Shown here piece after piece: positions 34,745-45,429 of a stretch of 64,000 nucleotides of DNA. A model generated the notes under the pieces. The model was not told the DNA's origin. It worked only from the letters and a program-made list of their open reading frames with translations, and ran no database searches. The stretch is from the NCBI GenBank assembly GCA_028673005.1, contig CM054112.1, positions 24,045,624 through 24,109,623 on the forward strand. Reading direction: 5' to 3'. Source of the DNA: Tanypteryx hageni. Taxonomy: Eukaryota; Arthropoda; Insecta; Odonata; Petaluridae. The number at the start of each line of letters is the position of its first letter. The first letter of the stretch is position 1. Made by a program: the position numbers and the translations under genes.

Positions 34745-36160
34745 ATGAATACGTTATTACCGAAATATACTATTGGTTTCCTCAAACGTTTATGGCTGTA
34801 AAATTGGGACATGCATGAAACTTATCCTCGCGAATAATCGTAATAATGTTTCAATTCCGAAGAAATCTTATGCGGGAATATGAATAGCGGAGCGTAACCA
34901 TGAAACAAAAAACATATTAATTCTTTTTACTCTCTAATACTATTTCCCTTGCAATTTGTGACATGGTTATTTTACGCGCAATTCAAAAGTAAAATTTTAA
35001 TTTTATCACGCCTTTCGATAAGATGAGTTGACGATATTGACGATATTTTAATGACTCAATGAAAACATACGCATTTAATACAATTGAAAGATAAATAACT
35101 ACAGGCTGAATTTTCTAACAAATTTCTTCTGGTTGCTCATTTTAAATTAAATCACGTACAATTTCTCATAGTAACAGGCATAAAGGGAGAAATAATGTTT
35201 TGATATTAGTTACATAATTACTTCAACAAATAAATCTAAGTATTTCTTTTTCATACTAGAAAGGTAAGTAAAGACAGAAACAAGTTAAAAGATACTATTT
35301 GATGATGCCTTCAGTATACAATACACGATAAATTTATATAACATAAAGAGCAGTTTGATTCTTGTTCGTTACTAAGTAATATTCCAGTAATTTAATTGGT
35401 TTATTGCTTTATATCTGATACTCAAGAGTAACTTGGACAGGTTGGCTTTCGGCCAAATTCACACATCTCTTAGATGCACGGCACGCGGGAGGAGGAGAGG
35501 GTGAAACTGAGAGGATAAAGAGAGAGAGAAAGAGGAGGAAGAGGAGAGAGGGAGTGTTTGCAAGAGGGAGGGGGGTGAAAGAGCGGAAGTTAATGAAGCA
35601 AGAGGAGAAGGAAGGAGAGCAAGATGGATGGAAATGGGATCGGAAGGAATGGGAGGGTCTTGAAACACGCTATGAAGAATGAACTAAGCCATTTCATCAG
35701 TCAATTCCTAGCAAAATAGTGATTAAAAAAACATTAATCATTCTTCTTCCTTATTTGTAGAAAATGATTAGCAGTTATTATTTCTCGTTTCGTAAAATGC
35801 ATTATACTATGTAATATGAATAAATTAAATCTTATTTTCCCTAGATTTTTTAATAACAAATTATAATTCTATTTGATTAATAAATCGGTAAACCGCTACA
35901 CATGACATATCTCATCTGACATTTTTGTATATTTCTCCTACCAGACTCGGTTCAATGGTGGTGCTAACGGTGCGACTACACCGGCCCCTGCGCTCTCTAA
36001 GAATTATATGTTTTACTCATAAAGTACACCTATTTTCAAACTATTTTTGAAAAGATTATTTGACTACTGTCACAGCGAGAGAAAAGGTGCTTTATTTATT
36101 AAAATATTAATATTTAATATATATATATATAATTAATATTTATTCTTAAAAAACTATCAT
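34745..36160. other. AT-rich spacer with a small GA island
   Basis: AT-rich, no gene. A purine-rich island occupies about 35465-35660 (GAGAGAGAGAAAGAGG, GGAGAGAGGGAG). The end of the stretch (35940-36150) precedes the RTE insertion and holds a short (AT)n run at about 36118. Confidence 0.6.
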
Positions 36161-36452
36161 CGGTGCCTGGCAGTAGACAGCAGTACTGTCAGTATGGTAT
36201 AGAGCCGAAAACAAATTATGTTGGCTGGGTCTATATACAATACAGCTGTAGGCGTGATCGGGACGATTTGAAAGGCTACAGTACTGCGATGTGGAAAGCT
36301 AGAGGGAAACTACCACATTGCAAACCCTAGTAATGATTATATGGTTTGACAATATGAGTTCTCTCTAGGTAAAACAATGCGGAGGTAAAATATTCCCCCA
36401 ATCGGATCTCCGGGTGGGGACTGCCTTGAGGAAAACATTTATCGAAAGTAAT

Positions 36453-37190
36453 TTACGGATAGGCACTTGGAATGTAAGAACTATGAGAAAAGCAGGAAAG
36501 CCATAGAACTTGAAAAAAGAAATAAAAAGAAATAGAGTTGACATTATAGGACTGAGCGAAACTAGATGGGAAGGAGAAGGATAGTTCGACGGGGAAGAGT
36601 TCACGGTAGTTTACTTTGGAGGTAATAATGGGGAAAGGGGAGTAACTCTTGTACTTAGGAAAGATATGATGAAAAGCGTGACAAATATAATAGCAAGGAA
36701 CGATAAACTGATGGCAATAAAGCTAAAAGCAGTCCCAGTGGACATGCTGATAATCCAGGTAAATATGCCAACGTCAGATCATGAAGATGAAGAAATTGAG
36801 GAGATTTATGAGCAAATTAATGACATTTACGAAGAAGACGGAAGAGGAAAGGTAAACTACATAATAATGGGAGATTGAAATAGCATAGTCGGAGAAGGAC
36901 AGGAATAAAATATTGTCGGGCAATACGGACTTGGGAAGAGAAACCGAGGGAAAAAACTGGTAAAATTCTGCATCAATAATGACCTTGTAGTGAGTAATAC
37001 ATGGTTCAAAAACCATAAACGAAGGTTATACACACGGAAAAGCCCAGAAGATAGAATGAGGCGCCAAATAGATTAAATCCTAGTAAAACAAAGATTCAGG
37101 AACAGCATAAAGACCGCCAATGCATTACCAGGAGCAGACCTTGACTCAGATCACAGCCTTCCAATAGTTGACGTAAGTACAAAGCTCAAA
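36453..37190 (+). pseudogene. RTE-like endonuclease domain (broken)
   Basis: The reading frame starts RIGTWNVRTMRKAGKP and continues with VDIIGLSETRWEGEG, then the NYIIMGD-N block and GADLDSDHSLPIV. These are the N/W, Glu, GD-N and SDH landmarks of the exonuclease-endonuclease-phosphatase fold used by non-LTR elements to nick target DNA. Stops interrupt it after KP (about 36505), after EGEG (about 36580), at GD-N where Trp has become TGA (about 36876) and in RQID-I (about 37075). Single-base changes from Trp or Tyr codons explain these stops. Confidence 0.8.
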
Positions 37191-37358
37191 TAAATAAGAA
37201 AAACGAGAAGATAAAGACAGACGTGGGACCTAGAGAAACTGAAATAAAGGCAGGATGTAGTCAGCATGAGGTTGGAAGGTCGCCTAAGAAATTTGAAAAA
37301 CAAACCAAAGACCGTGGATATAGAATGGGAATAAATTAAAACCAGTATCAAGGATACA

Positions 37359-38604
37359 TTGAATAAAGAGATTGGAAAACAAGAGAAGAATACCAGAAAA
37401 CCACGGATCACTAAGGAAACGCTGGAGAAAATGGATGAGAGACAAAAATGGAAAAACGTTAACATTGAAGAAGGTAGAGCAAACTATAGACGTATAAACA
37501 ATGAGTTGAGAAGCCTAACAGATAAAGCTAGAGAAAATTGGATAAAAGATAAACAAATACAACAAATGGAAAAGTTAGGACGGTACGATATGATGTATGC
37601 CAGGGCACTGGAATTAGAAGATAAGAAGTCGAATGGAATTCGTGGTAAATAAATTATGAATACGGATGGGAAGATGGGAAGTCTCAGAAACAAAGGATAT
37701 AGCACAGGTATGGGAAGAATATATTAAGGAACTATACAGCAAGCAGGCAGGATCGACTAAAACAGAAGTGAAAGATAGGGAAAACATTGAAAAAGACAAC
37801 TTGGGACCAAATATTATGGAGAGCGAAGCAGAAAAAGCGATAGTGGAACTAAAGAAAGGGAAAGCCACAGACAACGATGGAATACCTGCTGAGGTACTTA
37901 ACCTCTCAAGCGAGACTTTAATCTATGGCATTTAAAGTCATGGGATCAGAAGGACTAAAAGCGATCACGAAATTAATTAATAAAATTTACGACACTGGAG
38001 AGTGACCTCGGGATTTCCTAGAAGTAAAAATGATCCCTCTAAAGATGAAGCTAAAGGCAATGCAGTGTAAGGAATACAGAACGTTAAGATCATCACGAGG
38101 ATTCTTAATAAAAGTCTAGAGAAAAAGGCAGAAGAAATGCTAGGGGAAGATCAATTCGGTTTCAGAAATGTACGAAGAACTAGAGATGCTAGAGGGGTAG
38201 TTAGAATCATATCAGAAAGGGCAATAGAGTACAGTCAAGATATCTGCGTATGTTTCGTAGACTGGCAGAAGGCCTTTGATAGAGTAAATTGGGTAATGTT
38301 GATGAAGATATTAAAGGATATAGGTGTAGACTGGAAAGACAGGAGACTATATGTGAATCGAGTTGTAAAGGTCAGGTTGGAGAATGCGGACACCTTCGGA
38401 GTAAATATCGGTAGAGAAGTAAGACAGGGCTGCTGCCCATCGCCAACCCTATTCAATATATATGGAGAAAGTCTAATGGAAGAAGCGTTAGAAGGGACAG
38501 AAGATTTCAAAATTGGAGGAAGGATTATGAGAACAGTAAAATACGCGAATGATCGAATACTTCTAGCAAGAAAGGAAGAGGAGCTCCAGAAAATGATAAA
38601 TTGA
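37359..38604 (+). pseudogene. RTE-like reverse transcriptase (broken, YADD changed to YAND)
   Basis: Pieces of the polymerase frame are at 37359-37652 (a basic, charged linker ending QQMEKLGRYDMMYARAL), 37666-37935 (KAIVELKKGKATDNDGIPAE) and 38137-38604 (EDQFGFRNVRRTRDA, FVDWQKAFDRVNW motif A, RQGCCPSPTLFNIYGESL motif B, VKYANDRILLA motif C). Compared with copy 2 it has a small insertion after PAEVL, loss of the YRSISLLSHTSK segment, frameshifts, and Asn for the first catalytic Asp of YADD. It would not make cDNA. Confidence 0.88.
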
Positions 38605-39282
38605 CTAGTAATAACAGGTAAAATATACGGTTTAAAAATAAATACAGAAAAATCCAAGTTCATTCTAATATCGGGAAAAGAAGAGAATCTGAACAAATGT
38701 ATTGGAGGAAAGCCTTTAGAACAAGTTTCAGAATATAAACACCTTGGAAGCATCATAACAAGTGAAGCAAAATGTACGGATGAGATCAGGACTAGAATAG
38801 GAAAAGCAAAAGCGGCTTTCACAAGAAAGAAACACCTACTTACGGGGAATATAAGGGTAGATACCCTCAAGAAGTTCATAAAATGCTATGTATGGAGTAT
38901 AGTTTTGTACGGGGCAGAAACATGGACACTAAGGAAAAATGACATCAAATAGTTGGAAAACTTTGAAATGTGGACTTGGAGGAGAATGTTGAAGATAAAA
39001 TGGACAGATAGGATGAAAAACGATGAAGTGCTACGAAGAGTAGGAGAGAATCAAATTATTATACAGACTATTAGAAAGAGGAAGGCAAACTGGCTTGGAC
39101 ATTACTTGAGGAGAGAGACTATGATCAAAGACGTGTTAGAAGGAAAACTAGATAGAAAAGGGGAAAGAAGTAGGAAAATATTTCAGCTGATAGACGATTT
39201 GACAGGAAAAGAGAGTTATCAAGATATGAAGATGAAAGCGGAAAATAGGAGTACATGGATAACCAGGTTTAACAAGGACTAA
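38605..39282 (+). pseudogene. RTE-like C-terminal region
   Basis: After a TGA at 38602 the frame continues LVITGKIYGLKINTEKSK, EYKHLGSIITSEAKCTDEI and YVWSIVLYGAETWTLRKND, then a TAG, then 38953-39282 MENFEMWTWRRMLKIKW to TRFNKD. This domain past the polymerase palm is highly conserved in the family and ends about 30 bp before the ATG-repeat tail. Two stops break it. Confidence 0.85.
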
Positions 39283-39329
39283 TCACGGACCTGTCTACGG
39301 ACAGACTACCAATGATGATGATGATATTA

Positions 39330-41250
39330 ATACATTTCTAAACTACAAGAAAAAATATATATCTCGAGAAGTAGGCCTAAAATTTGCATCGACGAAATTA
39401 GAAATATGTAACGAGTACTAGGAGCGGCTTGATGTCGATAAGACTGCTGGGGGCCAGCGCTCTCTGGAAAATATTTATTGTATCTGCAGAGTACCTACAT
39501 TTAAAAAAAAAACAGAAAAAGTATCGAACACTCTTAAGGTGGGCCATAAGCCGCTTCATTTATTAAAATTATCTATTAAAAAATTTTCAACCGGCCCCAC
39601 GGGGTTTTTCAAATCGGTTCTGCCTCCTATTTCTCATAAAAAGCTAAATGTGTTTCATAGGAAGCATATTTAATCATGAATAATTTATTGTAGACTATTT
39701 TTATATATACTAAAGTTTTTAAAAATATTTAAATATGATATTGTTTTGTCAAGAGCTCTGTCATTGGATTAAATGAGACCGAGAAAGGTGATACTACATT
39801 CTAGAAAAACCTGCTGGGAACCATCTCATTGAAAGAAACCTTTTAGAATTGAAACATAGAAAGCACTGAGCTGCAAACTTTAAAGTAGAGTTCATTCTAA
39901 TTTAATAACGTACTAAATTGATACCAAAAATGTACACCTATATAATTCAACAAGTATCATTTGTTATATCCTCTGTAATTTTTGTTGTAATGTTGTGTAT
40001 TTTTAATTGAAATTAACTTCAAGAAGGAATAAAGGTGTAGAATGTTGCGGAATTACCTTCCTTATATGATCTGCTAGTAGTTGAAAAATTCTGCCATTTT
40101 TCGACAGAGGGAAAAATGTAACGCCTCGTAATTTTGATCACTTTCAAGTTTATAAGATATTTCCAGAAAATCAAAAAACTAAATAGAAGCAAAGCAAATT
40201 TAACAAGATTTGAAAAATAAATAAACAATCCCTAAAATAAAAGGAATAATTATTATTAAAATTTCTTTTATATAATTAAACTACGAAATAAAACAATTAT
40301 GTACAATTTCTACAGTTTAAAACGGTGGAAATTACACCAAGTTGCGTTATTTCGTATTTTTATTAAAATATAGTTCTGCAAAGATACATCTTATTTAGTG
40401 AATTTTTACCTTTGATATAAGACGAATATTAAAAAACAATATGTTGTAATAATTTTTCCATGCCATGGATGAATGGTATGAGATGAAGTTTAGGAATTTC
40501 GTATTTTAAGACCTAATTTAAATCGAGAAATAGTTGGATAGAGCAAATAAATTCAGAAGACGTTACAAAAACGTGAAAAGGCCGAAATTTGGAAACCTTT
40601 TTTCCCTCGCACAATTCTACGTGCTGAGCAGTTCACGTACTATTTCAACCTCTTCCTCATCTCTCAGTTTTCCAGTAGGGTCATACATTGTTGTAGAGGG
40701 CCGAGAGTACCATGCGTGTGCGGGCCTAAAATAAAGCCTGGGTGGCCAAGGCCCAGGCTAAAACGGCATGCGGCCATCAGGCTTTTTCTGTTGACAGGAT
40801 GAGCGGCGTTGGGTGATCTTGCTCTTAGAACGTATAAATGCCATTAATTCCCGCTATGTTGCTTGTCAAGTAATCGTACGTATAGGCATCATAATTTTTG
40901 TGATAAAAATCAAAATCCTGGCTGAGATCTACGATGTCCCAAGAGACATTGTCTGGCCTAGCACCAATGCGCATAAATAATGACATTTATATTAATGTTA
41001 ATAATGTAATTGACAAATTTGAGTTTATTCTATAACTTTTCATTAAAATCAGAAGAAATGCTGTTCTCTGGTATTCATTTTGTTGCTCAAAAATTAATGC
41101 ATTTTCTTTTTCTGTATTAAATAACAGTATAATAAACTATCGTTTTTGTTGCAAAAAACTTATATATTTGCCTTTTCTGTATTAAAATGTACCTTACTTA
41201 CGATAATTTCAAATAGTTTATTTTTTTATCCCTAATTATCTCCCTATGAA
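39330..41250. other. AT-rich spacer with a small hairpin
   Basis: No gene. At 40735-40759 AGCCTGGG and CCCAGGCT form an 8-bp stem with a 9-nt loop inside a short GC-rich patch (40690-40800) that may be the trace of a transposon end. A lone hAT-like end motif is near 41250. Confidence 0.5.
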
Positions 41251-41432
41251 CAAAACCTGGATCCGCCCTTGGCCCCAATCGGTCAACCATTTGAAAGAAA
41301 TCACCTAATTAAGTTTGTGAGACATTCATTCTTCCGAATCCCTCGTCCCTTTCAAATTGGGAAGTGTGCGATGAAAAAAATCCTTAATCCCCCCCAATAC
41401 ACTCCATCATCGCGGACGCGAAATGGACTTCA

Positions 41433-41457
41433 GTTTCTGATTGGACCAATCAGAAAC
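41433..41457. promoter_or_regulatory. Perfect palindrome of two CCAAT boxes
   Basis: GTTTCTGATTGG, a single A, then CCAATCAGAAAC: 12-bp arms identical in inverted orientation, each containing a CCAAT box with the ATTGG/CCAAT context bound by NF-Y. It lies at the start of the largest GC-richer island. Binding is inferred from the motif only. Confidence 0.55.
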
Positions 41458-42140
41458 ACTTCTCACGGAAAAAAGAGAATAACGCAAATCGATTTTCTCG
41501 ATATTTTAGGATCTTCTCCAAACTCTATTTCCTCTTTCCCTTCTCGGGGAGAAAAGGTTCGTCGTGGCGGTTTCGTTCCCTCCCTCTCCCAAGAGACACA
41601 GACGAAGGTTTTTCGGCGGAGAGGGAGGTAGAGGGAATGGAATTTTCTACGTGGGAAAAGAGAGAGGAGCGGGTGAGAAGGGGCAAAAGGGAGAGGGGGT
41701 GGGAGATGAATTTTCGAGGGTGGAAGAGGGAGGCCATGAAAACTTTCCTCCATTCGTCCTGAGCCTTCCGCCGATCCCCAAAACTCCTCCCACCTTCCGC
41801 CACCATTAGGAATGGCAAGAGAGAGAGAGAGAGAGGTGAGGTGCCGCGGATGCTAGGAGAAGGAGGTGAGAGGCAGGACGGATCCGGAGGGCGGGGAGGA
41901 GATCCGGAGGAAGAAGAGGCGACCCATGGCCGACTCAACGCTGAGTATATTCCGGTTTCCATCCAGGATTCGAAAGGGCGACCATCCCTTCCAGGGTAGG
42001 AGGACGACGGCGAGGAGATGGAAGGAGTTGCTAGGCTACCGCGCGACAATCTCGGAGCAGACGGTGAAGGCGGAGGAGCAGAGGGTCGTGGGAGGGGGAT
42101 CTCAGAACCACGGGACCCCAGGATTGGTTAAAGGCAACGG

Positions 42141-42148
42141 TGACGTCA
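42141..42148. promoter_or_regulatory. Full CRE palindrome TGACGTCA
   Basis: The eight-base cAMP-response-element consensus occurs in GGTGACGTCAGA, beside ATTGGTT (42123-42129), which contains an inverted CCAAT core. Such pairs are common in CpG-island promoters. No transcription start is visible. Confidence 0.45.
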
Positions 42149-44649
42149 GACTTACAACTTGAGCCCTTCCCTCGAATCTCTCTCTCTCTCTACACCCCCT
42201 TTCCCCACTCCATTTCCCCCCCTAAAAACTCCCACCCCCTCCTCCCGTCCCACTACCTGCCACCCACTCCCGTCTCCATCTTCCCTCCCCACCCGAACCA
42301 TTTTCCTCGCCCAACCCCTTACGTGTACCTCCTAACACAGGGCCTCCTTCCTTCACGGAGTTTTCCTTTCCACCCTTCCTACTACCTCTCTCAGATACGG
42401 CCCGAGGGGAGAGAGGCGGACGAGGAGGAGGGGGAGATAGAAGCGGGAAGCGAGGAGGAGGGATCCCTGTGAGGATAGAAGATGGAAGGGAGGCTGCGGA
42501 AAGAAAGCATGGAGATTGGAATGGGAAAAGAGGTGGCCGGAATTAAGGGGAGGGTGAAGAGAGGTAGGGAGCAGGGGTGGGAGAAGTAGAATCGCGCTAG
42601 GAACACGGCGTGCCGTGTGAGCTTCCAACGCTCCCGTTATTTTTCATCAAGTTTTCTCGGAAGAAAAAGTCCGGAGGAAGACCCCGGGAAAGGATGTTCG
42701 GGTGGAGAGAGAGCAGATGGAAAAAGGGACCTGTTTCCGAGCAAACGACGCTAGAATTCTTAAACTCTAACCTCCAGCCGCTAACATCCTGAACTCCAAA
42801 TTCCCTCTCCTCCACCCACCTCCCTCACTCCCCCGTCCTCCCCTCTTTTCTTCCCTCTCTTCAGAAACCTCCCCAAAACCCTGCAACGAATAGCAATTTC
42901 GTCCAATCCTCGGCAGCAGCCTTTCCTTTCCCATTCCCGAGAGAGAGAGAGAGGTGGGGGATAGAAAGAGAGAGAAAGCAGATAGGAAAGGAGAGAGAGC
43001 GAGAGACCCTTTTCAACCCCTCGTTCTTCCCCTTTTATCCCTAGTCTCGTTTCTATCCTCCCCCTCTCAATCTCTCTCTCTCTCTCTTGGTCTTATCCTT
43101 ACGTGTTTTTGGTAAGGTTTTCTCAACGAGCAATAGAAAGAGAATGGGAACTGAGGTGTGTATGTGCCAAAGGGGAGAGAAAAAGAGATGAGAGAGAGAG
43201 AGCAAAACGAAAAGAGAGGAGGGGAGGGGAAGGGGAGTAGAGGATAAGAGGCCGGAAGGGAAGCCTGGTATGAAGGAGAAAGGGATGGTTCGGGATGAAG
43301 GGGTTTTTGGGGGTGAAAGGTTTTCGGGTTGGAAAATGGAATACATTTGGAGAGATGGAGGGGAAGAAAGAGGGTTTTGGTTCCGAGTGCTAGAAAATAC
43401 GGAAGTAGAGAGAGAGGTTGCGAGGAGGAGGAGAGGAAAGGGAGAGAAGCAGAAAGGACGAAGAGAGATAGAAGGAGAGATATGAAAAGAGGGTGGTGTT
43501 GGTTTGAGGCGGGAGGAGTGATTTCCGGTAATATCCTGAGGAATATGGAATGAGAAGGAGGATGTGGATGTAGAAAGATGGCTCAAAGGGAGTTTTCGAG
43601 AAGGGAAAGAGAGGGGGAGTCAGGAGGTGGAAAAGGTGGAGGTAGAGGGAGAGGATGTCGGAGGTGTATAGTAGGTCTTCGAACTATACTCTCGTAAAAG
43701 GGGGTTGTTTGCTCAGAGCTAGGACGTAAGGGGATGAGGTATGCTGGCAGGCAAGAAAGAAGGGAGAGAGAGGGAGATTAATCATGAGAGAAAGGAGCGG
43801 AGCCAAGGTGCCCGCCTCTTAACGTTGAAATGGAAGTGGGAAGGGAGGTAGAGAGAGAGAGAAGAAAGGAGATGCTTGCGAGTGGGAGATTAAGAGAGTT
43901 TTAGAGCCTGGTAGAATAACGTAAAGGGGAGAAATAAGCGAAGGGAGGAGGGAGAGGGGGGAGGAGTAATGAAGGGAGGAAGGAGGGATTGGACCTGGGG
44001 AGGGAAATGGGAAGGAAGAGGAAGATTATATATATCTCCTGTAGACCCGCAGTGTTTGCGCTCGACTCTCGTGCGCCGACCTGCGTTGCCATCTCCCATC
44101 AATCCTCCTCCACGAGGAGAAGGGAAAAACGACAGAGAGGGAAGGAAAGGAAAGGAAAAGAGAAGGGAAGAGGCGAGAGGGATGAAGATGTCGAGAGAGG
44201 CAGAGCGGAGTGAATGAGAAATGTTCGGGGCACGAAAATGTCCCGGAGTGACGCATACAAAAGATAAGTCACAGGAATCGACGCCGGGAGAATCACCTCT
44301 CGGGACACCTCCACGCCCCTCCCCTTCTCCCCTTAAGGTTCGAGAGAGTGGAATTCCAGCAGGGAGAGAGAGATTGAAACTGTGAAGGAGGAAGATGAGG
44401 GATTTTCTCCTGGGGTAGCGAAGCTGGAGGTGAAACTCCCTCGTCTCTTACTTCCCTTCTCCCAACTATCTCTCCACCGCACGACTAACTCTCCTCCACC
44501 TCCCCCTCCAGCCCCCTTAAAACCTCCCTCAACCCCCTCCCTCCTTTCTTCCTTCATCCCTACCGTCAAGCCCATTAATTGGAAACACGAGAGAGAGAGA
44601 AGTAGAGAGGGAGACATCCATCGTCAGGAGATATTGCAAGTGGGAGGCG

Positions 44650-44800
44650 CGGCGAGAGGGAGGAGGAGGGGATGGTGGAGGAGGAGTAGGAGGTGGTGGA
44701 AGAGGAAGGAGGAGGAGGGGGTAGCGGAAGAGGAAGGAGGAGGAGGGAGTGGTGGAGGAAGGAGGAGGAGAGGGTGGTGGAGGAAGAGGCAGTGCTTCTG
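44650..44800 (+). repeat. G-rich GGA/GGAGG tract
   Basis: About 150 bp of almost pure purine on the + strand built from GGAGGAGG and GGTGG units. A loose 30-35-bp period is visible (GGAAGAGGAAGGAGGAGG twice, at about 44700 and 44727). The repeated GG and GGGG runs could fold as two-layer quadruplexes or intramolecular triplexes. The frame through it is Arg/Gly-only. Confidence 0.7.
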
Positions 44801-45429
44801 GTTTCGTAGTCTCTGAGATGATGAGGGCTTCGGCGTTCTTCCTGAAGAGCTATAAGAGAGGGGGCGAGGTCGATGGAAAGAGGTAGGTATCTGGGGAAGG
44901 ATGAAGTACCAAAAGCTTCCTGGCCTCTCCCCACTCCCTCCCTGTCCCATCTCCCACCTCCCCTCCCTCCCATCTTCATCGCACCCACTATCTCTCTCTC
45001 TCTCATTTTATCTGCCATTCTCCCACCCACCCACTCGCATTCTCTTTATCTTTGGGAAAGGAGACGAAGCGTTGTTGTTTGGCAAAGCTTCCTGAACCGA
45101 CTTTAACGGGAATGGAGGAGGAGGGGATGGAGAAGAAAAGGAGCTGGCAAGAGGAGAGAAGAGGATAAGAGAGGAAACGTGAGAAGAGGAGGAGGGAGAG
45201 AGGGTGGATGTCGAGTGGGTAAAGGTGGAAACGGTTTTTGGGGTTATGCAGGGAGGGGGTGAAGGAATGAAATTGGAAATGCCGGGAGGATAAGGATGGA
45301 AAGAGAGTGTTTAGAGATGGAGAGAGCAGAAAGATAGGAAGGGAGGAGATGGAAAGGAAAGATGCCGTCATGGCGACGAAAGCAAAAGGAAACTTTGAGC
45401 TGAAATGGAAAACGTAAAATGTCATACAA

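Larger units (their letters stand above)
36165..39325 (+). mobile_element. Near full-length, inactive RTE-like non-LTR retrotransposon (copy 1)
   Basis: The element holds, in order, a 5' untranslated region with the block GGATCTCCGGGTGGGGACT (about 36404), an apurinic-endonuclease-like domain, a reverse transcriptase and a conserved C-terminal region, and ends in ATGATGATGATGAT (39310-39324) instead of poly(A). The tail form and the endonuclease resembling 'craniofacial development protein 2' annotations point to the RTE/BovB group; the clade is inferred from motif recognition. The exact 5' end is uncertain, and no clear target duplication was found. Many stops and frameshifts, plus a lost catalytic Asp, show that it is dead. 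Confidence 0.8.

Noticed and set aside
38235..38879. 214-codon minus-strand frame
   Set aside because: Antisense shadow of the RTE-like reverse transcriptase on the + strand.
41245..41275. hAT-type transposon end (AAGGGCGGATCCAGGTTTTG on the minus strand)
   Set aside because: It resembles known hAT ends, but no matching left end or 8-bp duplication was found.
43053..43586. 177-codon minus-strand frame
   Set aside because: Ser/Pro/Phe/Leu low complexity antisense to a purine block.
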